From Verrucomicrobiota bacterium (GTDB lineage: Bacteria > Verrucomicrobiota > Verrucomicrobiia > Opitutales > Opitutaceae): a stretch of DNA of 45,699 nt. The DNA is taken from positions 1 to 45,699 of the forward strand of contig JAEZUE010000094.1 in assembly GCA_023443455.1 (NCBI GenBank). Reading direction: 5' to 3'. Shown piece after piece: positions 7,482 to 16,049 of the stretch. The notes beneath the pieces were generated by a model. The model did not search any database, was not told where the DNA came from, and saw only the letters and a list, made by a program, of their open reading frames with translations. Position 1 is the first letter of the stretch. Each line of letters opens with the position of its first letter. The translations under genes and the position numbers were made by a program.

Positions 7482-10139
7482 CTAGGGACTCGAGGGGACT
7501 TCGAGTTCGGTTGTCTGCCGCGGCTGGTCGGACGCAGGGCCAACCGCGAAGCTGTATCGGCCCGGATCGACGATATAGCGGTGTGCGGTGTCATCCCAAC
7601 GTCGGAGCTGGGTGAGCGGGATTGTCAGCTCCACGGTCTTCGATTCCCCGGCCTCCACTGTGATGCGGGTGAAGCCGACGAGGTGGCGGATCGGCATGGG
7701 CACCGGTGCCTCGAGCGAGGTCGCATACAACTGCACGACCTCGTCGCCGGCGCGCTTTCCCTGGTTGGTCACCGTCACCCGCGCCGTGATCGTGGCGCCG
7801 GTGTCTGCGTTCGAGCAGGATAGGGCGAAGTCGTCGTAGGCGAACGTGGTGTAGCTCAGTCCATGGCCGAAGGCGTAGAGCGGATCCCCTCGGTAGTAGC
7901 GGTAGGTCCGCCCTGCCATGCTGTAGTCGGAGAATGGGGGCAGCTCGGCGCTGTCGCGGTAGAACGTGATCGGCAGCCGGCCGCTCGGGTTGTTCTCGCC
8001 GAGCAGGGTTTCGGCGACCGCCTCGGCGCCGCGCTGGCCGTAGTACCACGCGACGAGTGCGGCGCCGACCTTGCGGTCGTCGAAGGCGATCGCACTGCCC
8101 CCGGTGAGGACGAGGACGGTCGGTTTGCCGAGGGCCGCCACCGCATCGAGCAACTCGCGTTGGGTGGCCGGGAGATCGAGGTCCAGGCGGTCGCCGCCGG
8201 CGAAGCCTTCGGCGGTGACGCTCATCGATTCGCCTTCGAGATCCGGGGTGAGGCCGAGGGTGAGCACGATGTGGTCGGCGATACGGGCGGCCGCCATCGC
8301 CTTCGCAAACGAGTCGTCGGTGCCCGGGGCGATCCAGCCCAATTGGATCCGCCCCTTCCCGGTGACCTGGGCGTACTCGAGTCGTAAGCGGTGGGCCCGG
8401 TCCTGCTCGAGCGCGACGACGGTGCTCAACGGGCGTTCGGGGTCGCGTCGCCATGAATCGATGACGAGGCGGTCGTCGAGGAAGAGCCGGACGGCGCCCT
8501 CGGCCACGATCCCCAGCACGTATTCGCCGGATGCGGGCGGAATGAGCACGCCCGACCACCGCACGGTGGCGAACTTGACGGGAATCCCGACGGCGGGCTG
8601 GGCTTCGTCCCACTGGAGGTCGATCTGCGGGTCGAGACGCTGGGAGACCGGGGTGCCGTCGACCACGGGGCGCTTCGTATCCTGGGTCTCGTGCGCGAAC
8701 ACCTCGCCGACGAGACCGGCCCGGCTGCGCGTTGCGTCGGCGAAGAGCACGCCGGCGGGGAAGGGCTGGCCGCTCATGCGGAAGCCCTTGACGAGGGGCA
8801 CGCCCGGTTCGGCCAGGACCCGTACACCGCGCGGCTCGAGTTTGGCGCGCAGGCCGTCGACCAGGGTGACCTCGCGTTCGGGGGTGCCGGCGTAGTTGCC
8901 CAACAGGGCGGAGGTTTCGGCTCCGGTGGGGCCGAGGATGGCGACGGTCCGGAGCGTGCGCGGGTCCCAGGGAAGGGTGCCGTCGTTCTTGAGCAGCACG
9001 AGACTTTGGCGGGCGGCCTCGAGCGCGAGGCGGTCGTGCGCGGGGGCGTTGTTGGCCTCGAGGGGCACGGCGCGCAGGGCGACGCGCTCGGGCGGGTCGA
9101 ACTCGCCGAGCCGAAAGCGCAGGGTGAAGAGGCGGCGTAGTGCGCGATCGATGTCGGCCTCGGTCACGAGGCCGCGCTGCAACGCCTCGGCGAGCCCCCG
9201 GTAGGTGACGCCGCTGCACAGGTCGTTGCCGGCCTTGAGTGCGATGGCGCTCGCTTCGGCGGCGTCTTGGGCGAAGCCGTGGCCGCCGCTGCGCCACAGG
9301 TCGGAGACGTTGTCGACATCGCCGACGACGGCGCCGGAGAAACCCCACTCCTCGCGCAGGATACGGCGGAGCAGAAGCTCGTTGGCCGGCGCGGGGATGC
9401 CGTTGACCGCGTTGTACGCGCTCATGAGCGAGGCGGCGCCGCCTTCGCGGATTCCGGCTTCGAAGGCCGGCAGGTAGGTCTCGCGTAGGTCCCGCTCGGA
9501 GACGACGGCGTCGAAGTGGTGGCGATCGGGTTCGGGGCCGCTGTGCACGGCGAAGTGTTTCACGGTGGCGACCGTGGTGAGGTACTGGGGATCCTGGCCC
9601 TGCAGTCCTCGGACGAAGGCCACCGCGAGACGACCGGTGAGGAGCGGGTCCTCGCCGTAGGTTTCCTGTCCGCGGCCCCAGCGGGGATCGCGGAAGATAT
9701 TGATGTTCGGAGACCAGATGGTGAGGCCTTGGTAACGTTTGGAGTAGCCCTGGGCGGCGAGGGCCTCGTTGTTCTTGGCCCTCGCCTCGAGCGCGATGGT
9801 CTCGGCGATCCGCCCGTGGAGTTCGGGGTTCCAGGTGGCGGCCAGGGCGATCGCCTGTGGGAAGACCGTGGCGAGGCCGTTGCGGGCCACGCCATGGAGC
9901 GCCTCGTTCCACCAGTCGTATTGCGGGATGGCGAGACGAGGGATGGCGGGTGTGGCCATCATCGACTGGCTGATCTTCTCCTCGAGGGTGAGACGGGAAA
10001 GCAGGTCGTCGAGCCGCTGCTCCGTCGGCAGGTGCGGGTCGCGGAAGGCGTGGGGCGCGTCGGGTTCGGAGGCGAAGGCGACGGCGGCAACCGTGGTGTA
10101 GGACAAAAGGGCGACGAGGAGAATGCGGGTAGTTGTCAT
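7482..10139 (-). CDS. GH3 beta-glycosidase with inserted PA14 domain
   Basis: An 885-aa exported enzyme with signal peptide MTTTRILLVALLSYTTVAAV. The GH3 N-terminal barrel spans about 30-320 (YDWWNEALHGVARNG, then NINIFRDPRWGRGQETYGED and VKHFAVHSGPE). The nucleophile D274 is in GFSGAVVGDVDNVSDL. The alpha/beta sandwich is interrupted by a PA14-like carbohydrate-binding insert (about 460-600: WSGVLIPPASGEYVLGI, then LFLDDRLVIDSW). A fibronectin-III-like C-terminus follows (VTVTNQGKRAGDEVVQLY). This layout is common in beta-glucosidases and beta-xylosidases. The substrate is unknown, but the context suggests side chains of pectin or other plant glycans. The segment GDVDN replaces the commoner SDCGA/SDWGA around the nucleophile. 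It is transcribed divergently from the LacI regulator 180 bases away, which suggests control by it. Confidence 0.93.
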   Translation of the reverse strand: MTTTRILLVALLSYTTVAAVAFASEPDAPHAFRDPHLPTEQRLDDLLSRLTLEEKISQSMMATPAIPRLAIPQYDWWNEALHGVARNGLATVFPQAIALAATWNPELHGRIAETIALEARAKNNEALAAQGYSKRYQGLTIWSPNINIFRDPRWGRGQETYGEDPLLTGRLAVAFVRGLQGQDPQYLTTVATVKHFAVHSGPEPDRHHFDAVVSERDLRETYLPAFEAGIREGGAASLMSAYNAVNGIPAPANELLLRRILREEWGFSGAVVGDVDNVSDLWRSGGHGFAQDAAEASAIALKAGNDLCSGVTYRGLAEALQRGLVTEADIDRALRRLFTLRFRLGEFDPPERVALRAVPLEANNAPAHDRLALEAARQSLVLLKNDGTLPWDPRTLRTVAILGPTGAETSALLGNYAGTPEREVTLVDGLRAKLEPRGVRVLAEPGVPLVKGFRMSGQPFPAGVLFADATRSRAGLVGEVFAHETQDTKRPVVDGTPVSQRLDPQIDLQWDEAQPAVGIPVKFATVRWSGVLIPPASGEYVLGIVAEGAVRLFLDDRLVIDSWRRDPERPLSTVVALEQDRAHRLRLEYAQVTGKGRIQLGWIAPGTDDSFAKAMAAARIADHIVLTLGLTPDLEGESMSVTAEGFAGGDRLDLDLPATQRELLDAVAALGKPTVLVLTGGSAIAFDDRKVGAALVAWYYGQRGAEAVAETLLGENNPSGRLPITFYRDSAELPPFSDYSMAGRTYRYYRGDPLYAFGHGLSYTTFAYDDFALSCSNADTGATITARVTVTNQGKRAGDEVVQLYATSLEAPVPMPIRHLVGFTRITVEAGESKTVELTIPLTQLRRWDDTAHRYIVDPGRYSFAVGPASDQPRQTTELEVPSSP

Positions 10140-10318
10140 GCTCGAACGGGGTAGGGCGAAGGCGGACGCCGGAGCGAGTGTCGCGGGCGCGGGGCTGATC
10201 CGTAAACCGGTGCGGTGTGCGCATCGTTGCCGTCGGAGGCGCGCGAGGCGGTCGGGCGGCGGGGCGGCCTTGCCGGTTTCGGATCGACACCGCCGGGCGG
10301 TTGGGTGTGCTTCGTGGG

Positions 10319-11350
10319 GTGCGGCCGAAAGCTACCCTCCAGGATGTTGCCGATGCGGCGGGCGTTCATCGCTCGACGGTCTCGTTGGCCCTGCGCGACC
10401 ATCCGCGGATTTCCCCGACCGTGCGCAAACGCATCCGGGAACTGGCCGAGCAGCTCGGCTACAAGGTGAACCCCTTGGTGGCCGCGTTGATGGCATCGCG
10501 CCGCACGGGCAAGGCCACCAAGCACGTGACGCTGGCCTATGTGACCAACTATCCGACGCGCTACGGCTGGCGCCCCGCCCACCATGACCGGCCCGATTTT
10601 TTCCCGGGGGCGCAGGCGCGTGCGAAGGACTTCGGTTACCGACTCGAGGACTTCTGGCTGGCCGAACCCGGAATGACCTCGGATCGCTTCGCCGACATCC
10701 TCACGGCGCGCGGCATCCACGGCCTGATCATCGGGCGGTTGCCGCCCGGCCAGGCTAGTATCGATTTTGATTGGACCCGCTTCTCGTGCGTTGCGCTGGG
10801 GATGACCCTGCGCTCGCCGGTGCTTCACCATGTGACGGAGAATCATTTCTCGACCGTGCGAAACGGCATGTATCGTTGCCTCGAGCGCGGCTACCGGCGG
10901 CCGGGCTTTGTCTTCACCGGCGAGAACGACAGCCCGCGCGTGGGCGACCGTTGGATGGGGGCGTTTCTCAACCAGCAGCAGATGCATTGGCCGGAGAAGG
11001 ATTGGGTGCCCCTGTGCCCGAGCGTGCCGGCCGACGAGCCTTCTTTTGCGAAGTGGTTCCGCGAGCACCGGCCCGACGCGCTGCTCGTGACCCGGGCGCG
11101 GCCGGTGGTCGCCTGGCTCGAGAACATGGGCGTGAAGGTGCCGCAGGATGTCGGCCTCGTCGATATCGAGGGGCGCCCGTCGTTGGACTGTGCCGGCGTG
11201 CGCTACGATCCGGCGAAGATCGGTGGATTGGCCGTCGAGATGTTGCTCGGCCTCATGCATCGCAACGAAACCGGCGTGCCGGAGGATCCGCACGAGATTC
11301 TGCTGACGGGCAAATGGTACGAGGGCACGACCCTGCCGTCGCGAAAATGA
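10319..11350 (+). CDS. LacI-family transcriptional regulator
   Basis: A 343-aa regulator if begun at the GTG at 10319, where the protein starts with MRPKATLQDVADAAGVHRST. The helix-turn-helix and hinge cover residues 4-55 (ATLQDVADAAGVHRSTVSLA, then ISPTVRKRIRELAEQLGY). The periplasmic-binding-protein-like effector domain covers about 65-330 (HVTLAYVTNYPTR, then GIHGLIIGRLPPG and DVGLVDIEGRPSLDCAGVRY). The upstream open frame lacks homology. Such proteins bind a palindromic operator and release it on binding a sugar. The divergent GH3 gene and the following TonB receptor are the likely targets. A GTACCGGTAC palindrome lies just upstream of the receptor start, and a weaker ACCGGT lies in the divergent promoter. 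Confidence 0.92.
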   Translation: MRPKATLQDVADAAGVHRSTVSLALRDHPRISPTVRKRIRELAEQLGYKVNPLVAALMASRRTGKATKHVTLAYVTNYPTRYGWRPAHHDRPDFFPGAQARAKDFGYRLEDFWLAEPGMTSDRFADILTARGIHGLIIGRLPPGQASIDFDWTRFSCVALGMTLRSPVLHHVTENHFSTVRNGMYRCLERGYRRPGFVFTGENDSPRVGDRWMGAFLNQQQMHWPEKDWVPLCPSVPADEPSFAKWFREHRPDALLVTRARPVVAWLENMGVKVPQDVGLVDIEGRPSLDCAGVRYDPAKIGGLAVEMLLGLMHRNETGVPEDPHEILLTGKWYEGTTLPSRK

Positions 11351-11655
11351 CTTCCGGGCCGGCCCGATCCGTCGTGGCGTAGGCCTGGGCGTGGCGGATG
11401 ACACGCGCCCGCGGGAGGGCGGGGCGCCCGGGTGCCCGAAGATTGGGTACGAGGACGCAGCGGTGCCTGAAGCCAGTCAACAATGGCGCAGTCGGTCGAA
11501 TTGCTCCAGGCCGGCGGCCTGCCAGCTATGGCCCTGTCCCAACCCCCAACCCTGTCGCACGACATAGCCATCCCGGTTTGTCCGGCACCCCATCCCCATG
11601 CCGCCGACGGGCGAGGTGTATCCCTGTAAATAGTACCGGTACCCGTAGACAACCT
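11351..11655. other. Promoter region of the TonB receptor
   Basis: There is no gene here. It contains GGGCCGGCCC at 11356-11365, a GC palindrome without a T-run, and near its end a candidate operator (listed separately). No sigma70 consensus is evident. The frame reading through from 11398 is an upstream extension of the receptor ORF. Confidence 0.45.
11633..11642. promoter_or_regulatory. Candidate LacI-type operator upstream of the TonB receptor
   Basis: GTACCGGTAC is a perfect 10-bp palindrome with a central CG step, as in many LacI-family operators. It lies 13 bases before the receptor ATG at 11656. ACCGGT recurs at 10206-10211 in the divergent GH3/lacI promoter, although the wider symmetry there is poor. 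The assignment is inference from position and symmetry. Confidence 0.35.
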
Positions 11656-14600
11656 ATGAACCCTAGCCCCAGAACAACACCGAGCGCACGACGCCTGCTT
11701 GCGGCCACGGCGTGCGCCGTCACGCTGAGCGCTGTGCCCTTGTGGTCGCAGCAGGCCGAGTCTCCCGCGATGGAGACCGACGCCGCCTCGAACGACGACG
11801 TGGTCGTCCTCAATCCCTTCGAAGTGGTGGGCGACACCACCGGCTATTTCGCCGCGAACACCATGTCGGGCACCCGCATGAACTCGAAGATCGAGGACCT
11901 CGGTCAGTCGATCACGGTCATGACCAAGGAGATGATGTCGGACTTCGCGATGTTGGACATCAACGACGTGTTCGACTACATGGCGAGCACCGAGGGCACC
12001 GGCACGTACTCGGATTTCGTCACCGACCGCACCGGTGCGGTGGTCGACAACGTGTCCCTCAACCCGACGGGCGCCAACCGCGTGCGCGGTCTTGGAGCGG
12101 CAAATACTGCGTTCAACAACATCGAGACCACCAACCGCGTGCCGGTCGATCCGCTCTGGATGGACTCGCTCGAGCTGAGCCGTGGCCCGAACGCCAACAT
12201 CTTCGGCCTGGGCAACGCCGCCGGTACGGTCAACCAGACTCCCGCGACCGCCAATATCAGCCGCGACTTTGCGAGGGTCCAGCTGCGGGCCGACAGCTAC
12301 GGTGGCTGGCGCGCCTCGTTCGACGTGAACCGCATCCTGCTCAAGAACAAGCTGGCGATCCGCGCGAGCTTCGCCAAGCAGCACACCGGCTTCATCCGCA
12401 AACCCTCCGGCGAGGATGCGACCCGCAAGAGCGTGCAGGTCAAGGCCCAGCCGTTCAAGAACACCACCTTGGCGTTCTCGTGGTACAACTACCAGGCCAC
12501 GACCGTGCGGCCCAATTTCACCACCCCGCGCGACTACTACACGGCTTGGTTCGACGCCGGCCAACCCGGGTGGAACCCCGTCACTGGCCTGGTCACCCTC
12601 GCCAACGGCGAGGTCTACGGCAAAAACAACGTTCTCGGCTCCACCACACCATACACATCCACGCCGTCCTTCTTCACCGGCAACGGCGTTGGCTCGGAGA
12701 CCCGCTCGATTCTCCAGATCGGCACCGAGAGCGACCCCCTCTACTGGGCGAGGCCCCGGTATTCGACCAATCCGTCGAGCCCGAAGGGAAACACCTATTC
12801 CACGACCGACCCCTATGCCGCGGGGTCCGGCGGGGTCGGATTGCTGCGGACGGGCGCCTCGGATACGTACACGGCCGCGCAACAACCGCTCTATAATTCC
12901 GTGGCCCGGCCCATCTCGGACAAGTCCATCTACGACTGGACCGAGATCAACTTGGCGGGCAACAGCAAGGCGTGGGACGACGTAACCATCTACCTGGCCC
13001 AGCTCGACCAGATCATCCTCAACACCCCCCAGCACACGCTGGCGGCCCAGTTCACCTTCATGAGGGAAGACGCCAAGCGGCTGGAAAACCAGCCGATGGG
13101 CCCGGCGAGCGTGAACAGCAATGTCGGCGAGCTCATGGTCGACGTGAACCAGGTGAACTTGGACGGCTCCCCGAATCCGTATTTCGGCCGGCCGTATCTG
13201 CGGAGCAGCGAGCCCTTCCTGCGGGACAGGCCCTGGCTGTATGACACGGCGCGTGCCCAAGCGGTCTATCGGCTCGATTTCTCCCGGAACAAGGGCTGGA
13301 CCAAGTGGCTTGGTACGCAGCAGGTCCTCGGCTATTACGAATACAAGGACCAGGAGAAGCGGCTCTTCACCTACCGGCACACCGCGTTGGCCCTCGACAC
13401 GGAGTGGCAGCAGAAATATGCCGACACGCTGCTGGGCACCCAGACGGTGACCAACGTCGATCCCAAATACTTGATCGGTGGTACTTCGATCGCCGGCAAC
13501 TTTGACCGGCTCATCGAACAATACTATGTCGGCAGTTCGTACGGGAGCGGCATTGAATATGCCCCGAACTATTTCCCGGAAGGAGCCACTGTGGACTATG
13601 TCTGGGGGCCGAAATCCACGAACATGTTTTACGACTCGTCCGCTATTGGGTGGACCCCGGCCAATGGTGGCGGTCTCTTCAACTCCAACACGGTCGTCAA
13701 GACCGCCGGTGGAGTGCTCCAGAGCAGCTTCTTCGCCGATCGGCTGATCGGCACCTTCGGCCTGCGCGAGGACCGCGTGTACGACCGCAACGCCCCGTAT
13801 GCCCAGATGACTTCGGACCTGCGGGAATACGACTTCAAGGAGTCCAACAAATGGAACGACGAGTGGCGCGTGGCCAAGGGCAAGACGAAGAACATGTCGA
13901 TCGTGGCCCGGCCGTTCCGCGACCTCGGCTTCCTCAAGCAGGCTGAGGGCGGCAGCGGTTTCGGCAAACTCGTGGCGGAAGCCGTCAGCGGGTTAAGCCT
14001 CACCTACAACAAGGCGGACAACTTCATCGCGCAGGGGCCGGCCTACGACCTGTTCCTCAATCAGCTGCCCAACCAGACCGGCAAGACCAAGGACATCGGC
14101 TTCTGGATGACCATGCTGGATGGAAAGCTGTCGATCCGCCTCACGAAGTTCGATACAAAAGAACTCAACCTTCGCAACGGCGACATCTCCACCATGGCCC
14201 AGCGAATCCTGCGCTATGAGGGGTTCGTCTCGAACGATGCGTGGAACCTCCGGAAACAGACCACGGCGTGGCTGAACGGTCTCGGCACCGGCGGGTCGGC
14301 CACCAACGAGCAGATTGCCGCGGCGATCCAGATGCCGATCGAGCAGTATAATGGTCTGCAGACCATCGGCGCCAACGGCACCTATGCCGCGGTCAACGAC
14401 TCGCGGTCCAAGGGCTATGAGTTGGAGGTCAACTTCAACCCCACCAAGTACTGGACCGTGAGCGGCTCGCTGACCAAGACCGAGGCGATCAATACGGCGG
14501 CAGGTTCCGCGGTCGATGATTATATCGCCGCCCGCATGCCCATATGGACCACCCTCGAGGACCCACGCTATACCCAGACAACGGCGACCATCGATGGAGT

Positions 14601-15225
14601 CACCTACGCCATCGACGCCTCCAATATCCCGACGGGAGCGACCGGCCACTTGCTCTGGTGGAATATCATGGGAAGCACGTTCAACACGGGCGACACGTCG
14701 TCCGGCTACAATGCCACCAACTCGGCCGCGACGAACTTCCTCGGGAATGTCGATTCCCCGATGTCGGTCTTCCGGGCCCTGATCGGTCGCCCGAAGCCCC
14801 AGATCCGCAAGTATTCGGCGAAGATCAATACGAAGTACGATCTTGCGGGTCTCAGCGACAACAAGATCCTCAAGAGCATGAGCGTCGGCGGTTCGGTGCG
14901 CTACACGAGCAAGGGCTCCATCGGATTCTACGGCTTGGGCTATGAGGACGGCATGGATCTCACCCTTCCTGCGAACAAGATCCTGGCGCTCGATACGAAT
15001 CGGTCGATCTACTCGCCCTCGCAGACCTATGTCGATCTCTTCGTCACCTACAAAACCAAGCTCTATCGCGACAAGGTCCGCGCGACCTTCCAGCTCAATG
15101 TGAAGAATGTGTTCGAGGATGGCGGTAGTTTGTTGGCCACCAGCGCCTTCTTTGATGGCCGGACCTCCACCTATCGCATCGTCGATCCGCGCCAGTTCAT
15201 CTTCACAGCTTCGTTCGATCTGTGA
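11656..15225 (+). CDS. TonB-dependent receptor (outer-membrane glycan transporter)
   Basis: An 1189-aa outer-membrane receptor. The signal peptide is RRLLAATACAVTLSAVPLWS. A TonB-box-like stretch follows (VVVLNPFEVVGDTTGY). The plug is at about 60-190 (SITVMTKEMMSDFAMLDIND, then ELSRGPNANIFGLGNAAGTV) and a long beta-barrel ends in the aromatic-terminal strand FIFTASFDL expected of outer-membrane proteins. There is no N-terminal STN domain and no carboxypeptidase-like extension. Opitutales carry many such large receptors without SusD. It should import oligosaccharides across the outer membrane using TonB energy; the surrounding pectin enzymes suggest rhamnogalacturonan fragments. A strong terminator follows at 15267. 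The ATG at 11656 was chosen because it places the signal peptide correctly. Confidence 0.93.
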   Translation: MNPSPRTTPSARRLLAATACAVTLSAVPLWSQQAESPAMETDAASNDDVVVLNPFEVVGDTTGYFAANTMSGTRMNSKIEDLGQSITVMTKEMMSDFAMLDINDVFDYMASTEGTGTYSDFVTDRTGAVVDNVSLNPTGANRVRGLGAANTAFNNIETTNRVPVDPLWMDSLELSRGPNANIFGLGNAAGTVNQTPATANISRDFARVQLRADSYGGWRASFDVNRILLKNKLAIRASFAKQHTGFIRKPSGEDATRKSVQVKAQPFKNTTLAFSWYNYQATTVRPNFTTPRDYYTAWFDAGQPGWNPVTGLVTLANGEVYGKNNVLGSTTPYTSTPSFFTGNGVGSETRSILQIGTESDPLYWARPRYSTNPSSPKGNTYSTTDPYAAGSGGVGLLRTGASDTYTAAQQPLYNSVARPISDKSIYDWTEINLAGNSKAWDDVTIYLAQLDQIILNTPQHTLAAQFTFMREDAKRLENQPMGPASVNSNVGELMVDVNQVNLDGSPNPYFGRPYLRSSEPFLRDRPWLYDTARAQAVYRLDFSRNKGWTKWLGTQQVLGYYEYKDQEKRLFTYRHTALALDTEWQQKYADTLLGTQTVTNVDPKYLIGGTSIAGNFDRLIEQYYVGSSYGSGIEYAPNYFPEGATVDYVWGPKSTNMFYDSSAIGWTPANGGGLFNSNTVVKTAGGVLQSSFFADRLIGTFGLREDRVYDRNAPYAQMTSDLREYDFKESNKWNDEWRVAKGKTKNMSIVARPFRDLGFLKQAEGGSGFGKLVAEAVSGLSLTYNKADNFIAQGPAYDLFLNQLPNQTGKTKDIGFWMTMLDGKLSIRLTKFDTKELNLRNGDISTMAQRILRYEGFVSNDAWNLRKQTTAWLNGLGTGGSATNEQIAAAIQMPIEQYNGLQTIGANGTYAAVNDSRSKGYELEVNFNPTKYWTVSGSLTKTEAINTAAGSAVDDYIAARMPIWTTLEDPRYTQTTATIDGVTYAIDASNIPTGATGHLLWWNIMGSTFNTGDTSSGYNATNSAATNFLGNVDSPMSVFRALIGRPKPQIRKYSAKINTKYDLAGLSDNKILKSMSVGGSVRYTSKGSIGFYGLGYEDGMDLTLPANKILALDTNRSIYSPSQTYVDLFVTYKTKLYRDKVRATFQLNVKNVFEDGGSLLATSAFFDGRTSTYRIVDPRQFIFTASFDL

Positions 15226-15266
15226 GGGTGGCTCATTCTGGAACGACAACTAGTTGATCCCCTTCA

Positions 15267-15302
15267 TCGCCGCCACCCGCTCGGGTGGCGGCGATTTTCT
15301 TT
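15267..15302 (+). terminator. Rho-independent terminator of the TonB receptor gene
   Basis: The perfect 11-bp stem CGCCGCCACCC/GGGTGGCGGCG has a 4-base loop (GCTC) and is followed by ATTTTCTTT. It begins 42 bases after the receptor stop codon. Confidence 0.85.
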
Positions 15303-15362
15303 GGTGGGAGCTTTAGCCTCTGGCGTGGCATTGCGCGAGGTGACCGCTTGCTCCCACGCGTC

Positions 15363-15972
15363 GTGGCGCGCGCCTTTAGGCCGCGATTGCGCGTACCGCT
15401 CGCGATGCGCATCGGTCCCCGCGGGCTGAAGCCCGCGCCACGGCCGTTTCCTGCGACCCTATACTTCCTTTCGCTCCCACGCCCGTGGCGCGTGCCTTTA
15501 GGCCGCGATTGCGCGTAACGCCTGCCCTGCGCACTGGCACTCGCGGGCTAAAGCCCGCGCCACGGTTGTTTCCTGCGACCGTATACTCCGTTTTGCTCCC
15601 ACGCCCGTGGCGCGCGCCTTTAGGCCGCGGTTTCGCGTACCGCTCGCCCCGGGCACCGGTCCTCGCGGGCTGAAGCCCGCGCCACGGCTGTTTCCTGCGG
15701 CTGTATACTCCGTTTCGCTCCCACGCCCGTGGCGAGTGCCTTCAGGCCGCGATTGCGGGTGTCGCTCGCCCTGCGCACCGGTCCCCGCGGGCTAAAGCCC
15801 GCGCCACGGCCGTTTCCTGCGACCCTATACTCCCTTTCGCTCCCACGCCCGTGGCGCGTGCCTTTAGGCCGCGATTGCGCGTACCGCTCGCCCTGCGCAC
15901 CGGTCCTCGCGGGCTAAAGCCCGCGCCACGGCTGTCTCCTGCGACCCCATACTCCCTTTCGCTCCCACGCCC
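15363..15972. repeat. Tandem array, five copies of a 122-bp unit
   Basis: Copies begin at 15363, 15485, 15607, 15729 and 15851 with GTGGCGCG(C/T)GCCTTTAGG or a close variant. The exact 122-base spacing ends at 15972. Each unit also carries CGCGGGCTAAAGCCCGCG, itself a palindrome and roughly the inverse of the unit's own start, so every unit can fold. The rest of the unit includes CCCACGCCCGTGG and TTTCCTGCG blocks. Copies differ by scattered substitutions. The period is not a multiple of three, so the 62-aa frames that cross it are not genes. There are no spacers, so it is not a CRISPR array. A degraded partial unit may precede it at about 15303-15362. Confidence 0.92.
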
Positions 15973-16049
15973 GTGGTGGGCGAACCGGCAAACACCGGCA
16001 TCAAACGGATTGCGCCGGAGGCGCTTGCTTGGCTCGCTGCTGGGCCACG

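Noticed and set aside
11351..11655. Cobalamin or other riboswitch before the TonB receptor
   Set aside because: No B12-box-like or other riboswitch core was found in the 305-base leader, and the neighbouring enzymes point to sugar control instead.
15363..15972. CRISPR array or serial 62-aa genes in the 122-bp repeats
   Set aside because: Units are contiguous with no variable spacers and are far longer than CRISPR repeats. The 62-aa frames shift between units because 122 is not a multiple of three, so they are not conserved proteins.
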